A stretch of DNA of 64,000 nt, taken from assembly GCA_012729785.1 (NCBI GenBank), contig JAAYCL010000001.1, positions 62,001 to 126,000 of the forward strand. Reading direction: 5' to 3'. This document shows, piece after piece, positions 20,632 to 29,475 of this stretch. A program made the translations under genes and the position numbers. The stretch comes from Chlamydiota bacterium (GTDB lineage: Bacteria > Auribacterota > Tritonobacteria > UBA1439). Under the pieces are notes generated by a model, which saw only the letters and a program-made list of their open reading frames with translations, was not told the origin of the DNA and ran no database searches. Position 1 is the first letter of the stretch. Each line of letters starts with the position of its first letter.

Positions 20632-20669
20632 AGTTATCCACAGCCCCAGGGCACGCTTACGTGTGCCCT
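20632..20669. repeat. 38-base palindromic repeat, copy B
   Basis: Begins AGTTATCCACAGCCCCAGGG and continues into a near-palindrome around GCACGCTTACGTGTGC. It matches the copy at 9792-9829 (opposite orientation) at 35 of 38 positions. It lies between the convergent ligA and yfhO-like genes and contains the latter's stop codon. Confidence 0.8.
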
Positions 20670-23098
20670 GGAGAGGGCGGTGGATATGGGATTGTCTTGC
20701 CGCTTCGGGCGCACATGGTTATGACAAGACCCGCGAGCGTGAAGAGGGAGACGACCGCCCCGATGCGGAACCCCGGCGGCGTGTAGCGCAGGCGCACCGC
20801 ATGCCTCCCCGGGGGCAGGCGGATCCCGCAGAATATCCCGTTCGTCCTCGTCACCTCGACCGGCGTTCCGTTCAGGGCCGCCTCCCACCCCGGCGCCCAG
20901 ATCTCCCGCGTGCACAGGTGGGCGGGCTGCTCCGTCGCGACCTCCGCCTCGAGCAGCCCCGGCGCGGCCCGCCGCACCGAAACCGCCCTGAACCCGCCCT
21001 CCGCGGCCAGCGGCCGCGCGCCGGGGGCGAGGAGCGCCTCCAGGCGCGGGTCGAACGACCGCAGCGTCCGTCCCTCCTCCCCCGGCGGGCAGACCGTTGC
21101 GCGCGCGACGAGCCAGGCGTGGGGAAGCCGTTCGGGATTCCGGAAGAGGAGGAGGCGCGGCGCGACCCCCTCCCCGAGGAACTGCCGGTAGACCGGGACG
21201 CCGGCGAAGACGCCGTCGGGACGCAGGCCCGGGATGCCGGGCGGGCGGTCCGAGAGCACGAGCCCGACGCCGAGCAGCGAGAGGAGCTCGGGCGCCTCGA
21301 TCGAGTGGACGGCGAGCGACCAGCGGGGCAGCGGGCCCGCCGCGCCTGAGGCCAGGTCCAAAAACCGGGCGTAGGCGGAGAAGTTGACCGGGGTGTAGCC
21401 GTCCACGCGCGAGATGTCGAGCGCGGTGCTCGACGCAAACGGGTACGCCGCCCAGAACGCCGCCCCGCGGGGCGGGGTCATGTCGAGCATCCGCCCGCAG
21501 TCGTTCCCCGCCTTCCCTATCGCGGCGGCGAGGGGGGAGGCGGGATGGAGCAGGCCGAGCGGCTGCGCGGCGAGGAACGCCCCCGAGGAGCGGAGAAGCT
21601 CGAGGAACGCCAGCGCGCAGAACGCGAAGGAGAAGACGCCTCTCCGGATGCGGGCCCGTTCCCTCAGGGCGCAGAGGAGGCAGAGGACGGGGACGAGCAG
21701 CAGGGAGAAGCGCAGGGAGCCGACGGCGTCGGCGAGGTGGCGGGAGGCGCCGCGCGCGGCCCGCGCGGCGTCGAGCAGCGGGAGCCGGGCCTCGCCGAAA
21801 AGAAAGACGAACCGGTTCGAGAGGTTCGCGGCGAGGCGGGCGGGGTCGGCGCCGCGCATCGCCGCCCAGAGCGTGCCGTACAGGAGCATCCCCGCCGCGC
21901 AGACGGCGAACCAGGCCCGCCCGGCCCCTCCGCGCCGCGGCTCCATCGCGCCCGCGACGGCGTCGAAGAGGCGCGCGGCGAGCATCGCGAGGAAGAACGG
22001 AACCAGATAGAGCAGCCGCCCCGGGTTGCGGAATCTGCCGAAGAACGGGACCAGGCGGTCGAGCGCGGCGTGGACGAAGGAGAGCTCCCGCGCGGAGAGC
22101 AGCACGGCGCCCGCGGCGAGAAGCCCCCAGAGGGCGACGTCGCGCCGCGTCATGCGGGACGGCGCGTTGCGGAGGAGCAGGAGCAGGGGCGCGACGCCGG
22201 CGAAGAGCGCGCACTCCCACGAAAGCGTCCCTAGAGGAGCGTACTCGCCGACGAGGGAGGGGGAGACGAGGGACGCGGCGATCTCGCCGAGCGAAGGGGC
22301 GAAGTCGAACCGCGCCTGGCCGAGGGGGTGCGACCGGGAGAGGAGCGGGTAGAGGCGGTGGGCCGGGAGGAGGTAGAAGGCGGAGAGCGGCGCGGAGAGG
22401 AGGACGCCGAGGAGAAGGCAGCGCCGCGCCTGGCGGGGAGCGGCGGTGACGGGCGTCGCGCGCGGCCGCAACGCGGCGTAGGCCGCGATCCCCGCCAGGG
22501 CGCAGGCGAGGATCTGCGCCTCGCCGGTGAGGCAGGCGAGCGAGAGGGAGACCGCGAGGCACGCCGCGGAGGCGGCGGAGGGCGCTCGGAGGCAGCGCTC
22601 GGCGCAGAAAAACAGCAGCGGGATGAAGGAGAAGATCGCCAGGCGCGAGTAGAGCCCCGCCTGCGCGTGCGTGAGGCTCCGCGCGCCGAGCGAAACGACG
22701 ATCCCCGCCAGCAGGGCGCCGGCCCGCGAGCAGCCCGCCTGCCGGGCGCAGGCGAAGGAGAGCGCCCCCGCGAGGAAGAAGTGCAGGAGGAAGCCGAGGT
22801 TCAGGGCCAGCGCCGGGGGCAGGGGGGAGAGGAGGAGGGAGGGGAAGGAGAACGCGGGGTAGAGCGGGTTGGGGAAGGCGGGGGTTCCCGCGCACTCGTA
22901 CGGGTTCCAGAAGGGGAGGCGGCGGTGCACGAGCAGGGACCGCCGGACGAAGACCTGGTGCGGGAGATACTGCGTGACGGCGTCGCTGAAGCGGGTGGCG
23001 AGGAGGTTCGACGGGGTGAACGCGGGCGGGGGGAAGGCCGCGGCGACGAGCAGGAGCAGCAGCCCGATGCAGACGAGATCCTTCGCGCCCGGTTTCAC
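20657..23098 (-). CDS. YfhO-family multispanning membrane protein
   Basis: 813 residues. About twelve hydrophobic helices fill the N-terminal two thirds, followed by an extracytoplasmic region and a final membrane helix (VVSLFTLAGLVITM). YfhO hallmarks are the early loop DAVTQYLPHQVFVRRSL...LPFWNPYECAGTP and the late APGWEAALNG with a 'xxPxGxHxVRLRYTPPGFRIG' ending. YfhO-like proteins glycosylate lipoteichoic acid in Gram-positives; in Gram-negative lineages the role is unknown. A GTG at 23098 is chosen because an extended -10 box ends 6 bases upstream, which implies a leaderless transcript. The last codons (PSPGHT) and the stop are provided by a dispersed repeat. Confidence 0.85.
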   Translation of the reverse strand: MKPGAKDLVCIGLLLLLVAAAFPPPAFTPSNLLATRFSDAVTQYLPHQVFVRRSLLVHRRLPFWNPYECAGTPAFPNPLYPAFSFPSLLLSPLPPALALNLGFLLHFFLAGALSFACARQAGCSRAGALLAGIVVSLGARSLTHAQAGLYSRLAIFSFIPLLFFCAERCLRAPSAASAACLAVSLSLACLTGEAQILACALAGIAAYAALRPRATPVTAAPRQARRCLLLGVLLSAPLSAFYLLPAHRLYPLLSRSHPLGQARFDFAPSLGEIAASLVSPSLVGEYAPLGTLSWECALFAGVAPLLLLLRNAPSRMTRRDVALWGLLAAGAVLLSARELSFVHAALDRLVPFFGRFRNPGRLLYLVPFFLAMLAARLFDAVAGAMEPRRGGAGRAWFAVCAAGMLLYGTLWAAMRGADPARLAANLSNRFVFLFGEARLPLLDAARAARGASRHLADAVGSLRFSLLLVPVLCLLCALRERARIRRGVFSFAFCALAFLELLRSSGAFLAAQPLGLLHPASPLAAAIGKAGNDCGRMLDMTPPRGAAFWAAYPFASSTALDISRVDGYTPVNFSAYARFLDLASGAAGPLPRWSLAVHSIEAPELLSLLGVGLVLSDRPPGIPGLRPDGVFAGVPVYRQFLGEGVAPRLLLFRNPERLPHAWLVARATVCPPGEEGRTLRSFDPRLEALLAPGARPLAAEGGFRAVSVRRAAPGLLEAEVATEQPAHLCTREIWAPGWEAALNGTPVEVTRTNGIFCGIRLPPGRHAVRLRYTPPGFRIGAVVSLFTLAGLVITMCARSGKTIPYPPPSPGHT

Positions 23099-23104
23099 GC
23101 GGAT

Positions 23105-23113
23105 AGGATAGCA
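23105..23113 (-). promoter_or_regulatory. Extended -10 (TGC-TATCCT), leaderless start of yfhO-like gene
   Basis: On the minus strand TGC-TATCCT is followed by six bases and the GTG start codon, the same geometry as at 17407. The -35 region is weak. Confidence 0.5.
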
Positions 23114-23174
23114 CCGGAGGGCGCCTCGGCCCACGGATAATCGGCATCCCGGCCGTTCCCCGCGCAGTTCACCC

Positions 23175-23203
23175 TTGTCCCGAAGATGCGTTTCTGATAG
23201 GGT
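23175..23203 (+). promoter_or_regulatory. Sigma70-type promoter for the EF-G-like gene
   Basis: TTGTCC, a 17-base spacer ending TGA, then TAGGGT: both a -35 and an extended -10. The start site would lie about 50 bases before the ATG. It is divergent from the yfhO-like promoter. Confidence 0.55.
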
Positions 23204-23263
23204 ACGACTGTATCCGGGCTCGGACCTCGCGCCCGGCAGACCCCTGAGAAAGGACTGCGCATC

Positions 23264-25300
23264 ATGAAGGGTATTTCCGTCGAGAAGGTGCGGACCCTCT
23301 CCCTGATCGGCCACGGCGGCTGCGGCACGACAGGCCTCGCGGACGCGATGATGTTCCTGAGCGGCGCGAACGACCGGCACGGCCGCGTCGACGCCGGCTC
23401 CTCCATCGCCGACACCAGCGACGAGGAGAAGGAACGGAAGGGCAGCATCCAGTCGCACCCGCTCCATATGGGATGGAAGGAGCACAGCCTCTTCGTCGTC
23501 GACACCCCCGGGGACGCCGACTTCGTCGGGGACGCGGTCTGCGCCCTCCGCGTCTCGGACGCCGCGGTCGTCGTCGTGGACGCCCTCGCGGGCGTGGACG
23601 TGGGGACGCTCCGGGTCTGGCGACTCGCCGACCAGCGCTCCCTGCCGCGCGCGGTCTTCATCAACAAGCTCGACAAGGAGAACGCCGACTACGCCAAATG
23701 CCTCGAGGCGGTGAAGAGGAGCCTCGGCCCCGCGTGCGTGCCGGTGACGCTGCCCGTCGGCAGGCAGGCGGGCCTCAGCGGGGTGGCGGAGGTGCTCTCC
23801 GGCGCGGGGATGGACCGCCTCGACGAGGACGTCAAGGCGCTCGCCGCGGGGCTCCGCGAGAAGCTCACCGAGGCGGCCGCGGAGACCGACGACGCCCTCA
23901 CGGAGAAGTACCTCGAGAGCGGGACGCTCGACCCCGAGGAGGTCGGTCGCGCGTTGCGGAGGGCGGTGAACGCCGGAACGCTCGTGCCGGTCTTCTGCGG
24001 CTCGGCCGACAAGGAGATCGGGGTGGCCGAGCTGCTCGACGGGATCGTCGGCCTCTTCCCCTCCCCGGCGGACCGCGGGCCGGTCAAGAGCGCGGACGGC
24101 GGAACGGTCGAGCCGAGGCCCGACGCCCCGTTCAGCGCCTTCGTCTTCAAGAACATCACCGACCCGTTCGTGGGCCAGCTCACCTACTTCAGGGTCTACG
24201 CGGGGACGCTCCGCGCCAACAGCTCCTTCCTCAACGCGACGCAGAAGAAACCGGAGCGGTTCGGCCACCTGTACCTGATCAAGGGGAAGGAGCAGATCTC
24301 GGTCGACGAGGTCGGCCCCGGCGACATCGTGGCCGTCCCGAAACTGAAGCTGACCGGTGTGGGGAACAGCATCTCCTCCGAGGAGCACCCGGTCGAGTTC
24401 GAGCCGCTCTGGCTGCCGAAGACGGTGATCTCGTTCGCCGTCCACGCCAAGAAGGCCGGGGAGGAGGAGAAGATCGCCGCGGGGCTCCACCGGCTCATGC
24501 AGGAGGACCCGACGCTCAGGGCCGCGCGGAACGTCGAGACGAAGGAGTTCATCGTCTCGGGGATGGGCGACGTCCATATCTCGACCGCCCAGCAGCGGCT
24601 GAAGAACAAGTTCAACGTCGACGTCGAACTCCGGCTGCCCACGGTCCCGTACAAGGAGACGATCAAGTCCAGCGCGGAGGGGCACGAGCGGCACAAGAAG
24701 CAGACCGGCGGGCGCGGACAGTACGCCGAGGTGTACCTCAAGCTGGAGCCGGCGGAGCGCGGGGCCGGCTTCGAGTTCGTGGACGACATCGTCGGCGGCG
24801 CGATCCCGAAAGGGTTTCTGCCCGCCATCGAGAAGGGGGTGCGCGGCTCGATGGCCCAGGGCGTCGTCGCGGGGTTCCCGGTCGTCGACCTGCGCGTCCG
24901 CTGCTACGACGGCACCTTCCACGACGTCGACTCGTCCAACATGGCGTTCGAGCTCGCCGGCTCGAAGGCGTTCAAGGACGGGATGGCGAAGGCGCGCCCG
25001 ATACTCCTCGAGCCGATCTACGTGCTCGAGGTGACCGTCCCGGCCGACTACATGGGCGCCATCACCGGCGATCTCAACAGCCGGCGCGGGCGGATCATGG
25101 GGATGGAGCAGATGGGCGAGCTGCAGAAGATCAAGGCGCAGGTGCCGCTCTCCGAGATGCTCAGCTACTGCACCCAGCTGCGCTCGCTCACCGGGGGGCG
25201 GGGGACGTTCGAGATGGAGTTCTCCTCCTACGAGGAGGTCCCGGCGGCGCTTGTGCAGAGGGTCGTCGCGCAGCAGCAGGCGAAGAAAGAAGAGAAGTAG
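23264..25300 (+). CDS. EF-G-like translation-factor GTPase with altered P-loop
   Basis: 678 residues with all five EF-G domains, related to EF-G-like (EF-G2/FusA2-type) proteins. G3 is VVDTPGDADF and G4 is INKLDKE, both good. The P-loop, however, reads G16-HGGC-G-T22-T23, so the lysine of GxxxxGK[ST] is replaced by threonine (codon ACG at 23327). Domain IV (LPTVPYKETIK, GGRGQYAEVYL) and domain V (RRGRIMGMEQMGEL) are intact. EF-G-like proteins bind GTP but their ribosomal role is not settled; loss of the P-loop lysine predicts poor nucleotide binding. AAAGGAC lies before the ATG. A radical SAM gene follows closely. Confidence 0.9.
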   Translation: MKGISVEKVRTLSLIGHGGCGTTGLADAMMFLSGANDRHGRVDAGSSIADTSDEEKERKGSIQSHPLHMGWKEHSLFVVDTPGDADFVGDAVCALRVSDAAVVVVDALAGVDVGTLRVWRLADQRSLPRAVFINKLDKENADYAKCLEAVKRSLGPACVPVTLPVGRQAGLSGVAEVLSGAGMDRLDEDVKALAAGLREKLTEAAAETDDALTEKYLESGTLDPEEVGRALRRAVNAGTLVPVFCGSADKEIGVAELLDGIVGLFPSPADRGPVKSADGGTVEPRPDAPFSAFVFKNITDPFVGQLTYFRVYAGTLRANSSFLNATQKKPERFGHLYLIKGKEQISVDEVGPGDIVAVPKLKLTGVGNSISSEEHPVEFEPLWLPKTVISFAVHAKKAGEEEKIAAGLHRLMQEDPTLRAARNVETKEFIVSGMGDVHISTAQQRLKNKFNVDVELRLPTVPYKETIKSSAEGHERHKKQTGGRGQYAEVYLKLEPAERGAGFEFVDDIVGGAIPKGFLPAIEKGVRGSMAQGVVAGFPVVDLRVRCYDGTFHDVDSSNMAFELAGSKAFKDGMAKARPILLEPIYVLEVTVPADYMGAITGDLNSRRGRIMGMEQMGELQKIKAQVPLSEMLSYCTQLRSLTGGRGTFEMEFSSYEEVPAALVQRVVAQQQAKKEEK

Positions 25301-25309
25301 ACGCCGGCG

Positions 25310-26284
25310 ATGGAGCGCAGCGAACTGGCCTGCCGCGCCCGGGAAGCGCTCGCGATGCAGTCGCCGTGCCGCCTCTGCCCCCGCCGCTGCGGGGCGCGGC
25401 GGGCCGCGGGGGAGCGGGGGGCGTGCGGCGAGGGGGCGGCGGCGCGCGTCTACCGCGCCGCGCCGCATCGCGGCGAGGAACCCCCGCTCTCCGGCGTCGC
25501 CGGGTCGGGCACGGTCTTCTTCAGCGGCTGCACCCTCCGCTGCGTCTACTGCCAGAACCACCCGTTCAGCCAGGGGGGGGCGGGGGAGGAGCTCTCGGCG
25601 GCGGAGCTCGCGGGCGTCTTCCTCGCGCTTCAGGCGGCGGGGTGCCACAACCTGAACCTCGTCACCCCGACGCACGTCCTCCCGCAGATACTCCAGGCGC
25701 TGGAGCGGGCGGTTGGCGACGGGTTCGCGCTCCCGGTGGTCTACAACACCAGCGGGTACGAGACGCCCGAGGCGCTGCGGCTGCTCGACGGCGTTGCGGA
25801 CATCTACCTGCCCGACCTCCGATATGCCGACGGGGACGCCGCGGCGCGCTACTCGGGCGCGGCCGACTACCCGGCGTTCAGCCGCCGCGCGGTGCGGGAG
25901 ATGTGGCGGCAGGTGGGGCCGCTCGCGACCGACGCGGCGGGGATCGCCCGGCGGGGGCTCATCGTGCGGCACCTGGTCCTCCCCGGGGGGGTCGCCGGCA
26001 CCGGGGAGGTCATGCGGTTCCTCGCCGAGGAGGTCTCCCGCGACGTGCGCGTCAGCCTGATGCGCCAGTACACGCCCTGCTTCCGGGCGGTTGGAGACCC
26101 GGTCATCGGCCGCAGGGTGACGCGGCGCGAGTTCGACGAGGCGGTCGCGGCGATGCGCCGGGCGGGCCTCTCGCGCGGCTGGGTGCAGGAGGGGGCCGAC
26201 GAGGCGCCCGAAGAGTTCCTCGGGGAATCGTTGGCGCCGAAACGCGCACAAATGCGTACTGTGCGGACCCGGAATCGCGTATAA
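25310..26284 (+). CDS. Radical SAM protein, PflA-like
   Basis: 324 residues. The radical SAM cluster motif C-x3-C-x2-C is in FSGCTLRCVYCQNHP (about residue 75). An N-terminal cysteine set (CRLCPRRCG, GACG) precedes it, as in the PflA-like/YgiQ-neighbouring group annotated as 'radical SAM protein'. The TIM-barrel core continues with HNLNLVTPTH and VVYNTSGYE. The enzyme would cleave S-adenosylmethionine at a 4Fe-4S cluster, perhaps to activate a glycyl radical protein, but no such partner is in the window. The start is 9 bases after the preceding gene, so they are probably co-transcribed. Confidence 0.88.
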   Translation: MERSELACRAREALAMQSPCRLCPRRCGARRAAGERGACGEGAAARVYRAAPHRGEEPPLSGVAGSGTVFFSGCTLRCVYCQNHPFSQGGAGEELSAAELAGVFLALQAAGCHNLNLVTPTHVLPQILQALERAVGDGFALPVVYNTSGYETPEALRLLDGVADIYLPDLRYADGDAAARYSGAADYPAFSRRAVREMWRQVGPLATDAAGIARRGLIVRHLVLPGGVAGTGEVMRFLAEEVSRDVRVSLMRQYTPCFRAVGDPVIGRRVTRREFDEAVAAMRRAGLSRGWVQEGADEAPEEFLGESLAPKRAQMRTVRTRNRV

Positions 26285-26285
26285 T
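26280..26285 (+). promoter_or_regulatory. -10 box (TATAAT) for the yebC-ruv operon
   Basis: A consensus TATAAT overlaps the stop codon of the upstream radical SAM gene and lies 39 bases before the yebC ATG. The -35 region is weak. Confidence 0.55.
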
Positions 26286-26324
26286 GCGCACGGATTTCCC
26301 GGCGCCTGCCGGGGGAGGGGATCG

Positions 26325-27080
26325 ATGAGCGGACACTCGAAATGGGCCAGCATCAAGCACAAGAAGGGCGCGGCGGACCAGAAGCGCGGCAAGATCTTCA
26401 GCAAGTTCGTCAGGGAAATCAGCGTGGCGGCGCGTTTCGGCGGCGGCGATCCGGCCTCGAACCCGCGCCTCCGCACGGTGATCGCCAAGGCGAAGCAGTT
26501 CAACATGCCGGCGGACAACATCGACAAGGCGATCAAGAAAGGGACCGGCGAGCTGCCGGGGGTCTCCTACGAGGAGATCACCTACGAGGGGTACGGGCCC
26601 GCGGGCGTGGCGTTGATGGTCGACTGCCTCTCGGACAACAAGAACCGCACCTCGTCCGAGATCCGCAACATCTTCGACAAGCGGAACGGGCGGATGGCGG
26701 GGGCGGGTTCCGTGGCGTGGAACTTCAACAAGAAGGGGTTCATCGCGGTGGAGAAGGAGGGGGTCGACGAGGACCAGCTGCTCGCCGTCGCCCTCGACGC
26801 GGGGGCCGAGGATTTCAACGCCGAGGAGAAGGGGGCGTACGAGATCTTCACCCGGCCCGAGGCGCTCGAGGAGGTCAAGAAGGCCCTCGAGGCCAAGGGG
26901 ATACGCTACTCCCATGCCGAGATCGCCCGCATCCCCAAGACCACGGTGGCCGTGACCGGGAAGGACGCGCAGCACGTCCTGGAGCTGATGGAGGAGCTGG
27001 AGGACCACGACGACGTGCAGAACGTCTCGTCGAACGCGGACCTGCCGGACGACCTCGTCGAGGCCGCGGCGAAGCGCTGA
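26325..27080 (+). CDS. yebC: YebC/TACO1-family protein
   Basis: 251 residues, standard length. The start MSGHSKWASIKHKKGAADQKRGK is the family signature, and GGGDPASNPRLRTVI and VSYEEITYEGYGPAGVALMV follow. YebC proteins act in translation of difficult sequences such as polyproline (recent work) and were earlier described as transcription regulators of ruv genes. The start has GGGGGAGGGG upstream. It heads a conserved block with ruvC, ruvA and ruvB. Confidence 0.97.
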   Translation: MSGHSKWASIKHKKGAADQKRGKIFSKFVREISVAARFGGGDPASNPRLRTVIAKAKQFNMPADNIDKAIKKGTGELPGVSYEEITYEGYGPAGVALMVDCLSDNKNRTSSEIRNIFDKRNGRMAGAGSVAWNFNKKGFIAVEKEGVDEDQLLAVALDAGAEDFNAEEKGAYEIFTRPEALEEVKKALEAKGIRYSHAEIARIPKTTVAVTGKDAQHVLELMEELEDHDDVQNVSSNADLPDDLVEAAAKR

Positions 27081-27096
27081 TCGCCGGGGGGACGCG

Positions 27097-27645
27097 GTGA
27101 GAATAATCGGCATCGACCCCGGCACCATCGTGACCGGCTACGGGATCGTGGACCGGAAACGAAGCGCCGTCTCCTTCGTCGCCTGCGGTTGCATCGTGAA
27201 CCGGCCCCACGTTCCGCTTCCCGTCCGGTTCCTGAAGATCCACCGGGAGCTGGGGGAGGTTCTGGACGCCTACCGGCCGGCGGAGATGGCGGTCGAGGGG
27301 ATCTTCTTCTGCAGGAACGTGAAGACGGCGCTGGCGCTCGGCGAGGCCCGCGGCATCGCGATGCTGGCGGCGGCCGAGCGGGGCCTGGGGGTGTTCGAGT
27401 ACGCGCCGCGGCGGGTGAAGCAGGCGATCCTCGGCCGCGGGGGCGCGGACAAGGCCCAGGTGCAGTTCATGGTGAAGGCGATCCTCGGCCTCCCGGAGGC
27501 GCCGCGCCCCGCCGACGCGGCCGACGCGCTCGCCCTCGCCCTCTGCCACGCGTACACGGGGGCCGGGTGCGCGGCGCGGGCCCCCGATCCCGCCTTGGGC
27601 GGGCGGGCAGAGGCGCGGCCGGCGCGCGGCCGCGTGAAAGGGTGA
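27097..27645 (+). CDS. ruvC: Holliday junction resolvase RuvC
   Basis: 182 residues beginning with GTG. The RNase H-fold carboxylates are present: D in IIGIDPGTIVTGYG, E in MAVEGIFFCRN, and D residues in RPADAADALALALCH. RuvC cuts four-way junctions resolved by the RuvAB motor. The C-terminal tail of about 25 residues (Arg/Ala/Pro-rich) exceeds the core. It lies 16 bases after yebC and four bases before ruvA. Confidence 0.97.
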   Translation: MRIIGIDPGTIVTGYGIVDRKRSAVSFVACGCIVNRPHVPLPVRFLKIHRELGEVLDAYRPAEMAVEGIFFCRNVKTALALGEARGIAMLAAAERGLGVFEYAPRRVKQAILGRGGADKAQVQFMVKAILGLPEAPRPADAADALALALCHAYTGAGCAARAPDPALGGRAEARPARGRVKG

Positions 27646-27649
27646 GCGG

Positions 27650-28237
27650 ATGATCACGCACCTCGAGGGGGAGCTCAGGGAGGCCCAGCCGACCCGCGTC
27701 GTGATCGACGTGGCGGGGGTGGGCTACGAGTGCGTCATCCCCCTGAGCAGCTTCGACCGTCTCCCGCGGAGCGGGGCGCGGGTTTCGATCCTGACGCATC
27801 TGCATCTCCGCGACGACGGGCTGGTGCTCTTCGGCTTCCTGACCGAGGAGGAGCGCGGGCTTTTCCGCCTCCTCATCTCCGTCTCGGGGATAGGGCCCAA
27901 GATCGCCATCGGCATCCTGAGCGGCATCTCCCCGCGCAACTTCCGCGCGGCGGTGCGGGAGGGGAACGCCGCGGCGCTCTCCGCGGTCCCGGGGATCGGC
28001 AAGAAGAAGGCCGAGCGTCTCATCCTGGAGCTGAAGGACCGCGTCGAGGCGTTCGAGGAGGGGGAGCCGGGGGTTCCGGCGGCGGGGCGCGCGGAGAACG
28101 ACGCGGCGATGGCGCTCGTCTCGCTCGGCTACTCGCAGGCGGAAGCCGCGCGGGCGGTCCACGCCGCGGCGAAGCGGATCGGGAAGGCCGCGGATGCGGA
28201 AACGCTCATCCGCGAGGCGCTGAAGGCGGCGAACTGA
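27650..28237 (+). CDS. ruvA: Holliday junction DNA helicase subunit RuvA
   Basis: 195 residues: N-terminal OB domain (MITHLEGELREAQP, VGYECVIPLSSF), two helix-hairpin-helix motifs (SGIGPKIAIGILSG, VPGIGKKKAERLILELK) and a C-terminal three-helix domain III that contacts RuvB. RuvA tetramers bind the junction. ruvC and ruvA are separated by four bases with a GTGAGCGG ribosome-binding region, so they are translated together. A 190-base gap with an inverted repeat separates it from ruvB. Confidence 0.97.
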   Translation: MITHLEGELREAQPTRVVIDVAGVGYECVIPLSSFDRLPRSGARVSILTHLHLRDDGLVLFGFLTEEERGLFRLLISVSGIGPKIAIGILSGISPRNFRAAVREGNAAALSAVPGIGKKKAERLILELKDRVEAFEEGEPGVPAAGRAENDAAMALVSLGYSQAEAARAVHAAAKRIGKAADAETLIREALKAAN

Positions 28238-28280
28238 GAGGGACCGTGGTCTTCGACGCGGCTGACGAGATCGCATTGTT

Positions 28281-28365
28281 GCCGCGGATGAACGCGGATC
28301 GTCGCGGGGACGGGCGCGGGGTGCGCGGCACGACAGGTCCGCGCCGTTCCGCGAAGATCCGCGGC
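28281..28365. repeat. Inverted repeat with GCCGCGGAT ends, ruvA-ruvB gap
   Basis: Left arm 28281-28299 (GCCGCGGATGAACGCGGAT) and right arm 28343-28365, read on the other strand, share the form GCCGCGGATNNNCGCGGA. It resembles short intergenic repeats built from CGCGGATNNN units found in many uncultured bacteria. No gene is visible in 28238-28427. Confidence 0.6.
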
Positions 28366-28427
28366 TGCACAAACGATATATCTTGTCGCGGCGGGATCCG
28401 CGGGCGGGAAACGGCGACTGGTTCGCC

Positions 28428-29450
28428 ATGACGGAGCGATTCGTGGAAAAGGCGCTGAAGGACCGGGACCCCCAGCTCGATCTCACGCTCCGCCCCGCGG
28501 AGTTCGGCGAGTTCATCGGGCAGGAGCGGATCAAGGAGCGGCTCGGGATATTCATCCGCGCCGCGCGCGAGCGGGGCGAGGCGCTCGAGCACGCCATCTT
28601 CTCGGGCCCGCCGGGACTCGGCAAGACCACGCTCGCCCACCTGATCTCCCGGGCGATGGGCTCCAACATCAAGGCCACCTCCGGGCCGGTCATCGAGAAG
28701 GCCGGCGACCTCGCGGGGCTTTTGACCAACCTCGAGAACGGCGACATCCTCTTCATCGACGAGATCCACCGGCTGAACAAGGTGATCGAGGAGTACCTGT
28801 ACCCGGCGATGGAGGACTTCACGCTCGACATCATCATCGACCAGGGCCCCAGCGCCCGGAGCGTGCGCCTCAACCTCGCCCGGTTCACGCTCCTCGGCGC
28901 CACGACCCGGAGCGGGCTCATCAGCGCCCCGCTCCGCTCGCGTTTCGGGATGACGATACGGCTCGACTACTACCCTGCCGCCGACCTCGAGAAGATCGTC
29001 CGGAGGAGCGCGGGGATCCTCGGCGTCGAGATCGACGACGGCGGCGCGGCGGAGATCGCCCGGCGGGCGCGCGGCACCCCCCGCATCGCCAACAACCTCC
29101 TCCGCCGGGTGCGGGACTACGCGCAGGTGAAGGCCGGCAACCGCATCGACGCCGCGACGGCCGACGCGGCCCTCTCCTTCCTCGACGTGGACCGGCACGG
29201 CCTCGACGAGATGGACGCGCGGATACTGACGACCATCATCCGAAGCTTCGGCGGGGGGCCGGTCGGGATCGGCAGCCTCGCCGTGGCGGTGGGAGAGGAG
29301 CGGGAGACGATCGAGGAGGTGTACGAGCCGTACCTCATCCAGCAGGGGTATCTGAAGCGCACCTCGCAGGGGCGTGTCGCCACGGAGAAGGCCCGCGCCA
29401 TGTTCGGGGAGCCCGGGAAGGGCGGGGCGGGGCAGGGGGAGCTTCTCTGA
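28428..29450 (+). CDS. ruvB: Holliday junction DNA helicase subunit RuvB
   Basis: 340 residues. The family N terminus ([19 protein letters not shown]) follows directly from the ATG at 28428, so an earlier TTG at 28383 is not needed. Walker A is [12 protein letters not shown], Walker [13 protein letters not shown], sensor 1 [12 protein letters not shown] with the arginine finger region, and the C-terminal winged helix is [29 protein letters not shown]. RuvB is the AAA+ motor for branch migration. The protein is complete and well conserved. Confidence 0.97.
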   Translation: MTERFVEKALKDRDPQLDLTLRPAEFGEFIGQERIKERLGIFIRAARERGEALEHAIFSGPPGLGKTTLAHLISRAMGSNIKATSGPVIEKAGDLAGLLTNLENGDILFIDEIHRLNKVIEEYLYPAMEDFTLDIIIDQGPSARSVRLNLARFTLLGATTRSGLISAPLRSRFGMTIRLDYYPAADLEKIVRRSAGILGVEIDDGGAAEIARRARGTPRIANNLLRRVRDYAQVKAGNRIDAATADAALSFLDVDRHGLDEMDARILTTIIRSFGGGPVGIGSLAVAVGEERETIEEVYEPYLIQQGYLKRTSQGRVATEKARAMFGEPGKGGAGQGELL

Positions 29451-29475
29451 GGCCGCGGAGGGGTGCGCGACGCCG

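Noticed and set aside
23099-26536. Minus-strand open frame continuing upstream of the yfhO-like gene, opposite the EF-G-like and radical SAM genes
   Set aside because: Only 20657-23098 shows protein-like hydrophobic and YfhO sequence; the remainder is Arg/Pro/His-rich antisense of well-conserved plus-strand genes.
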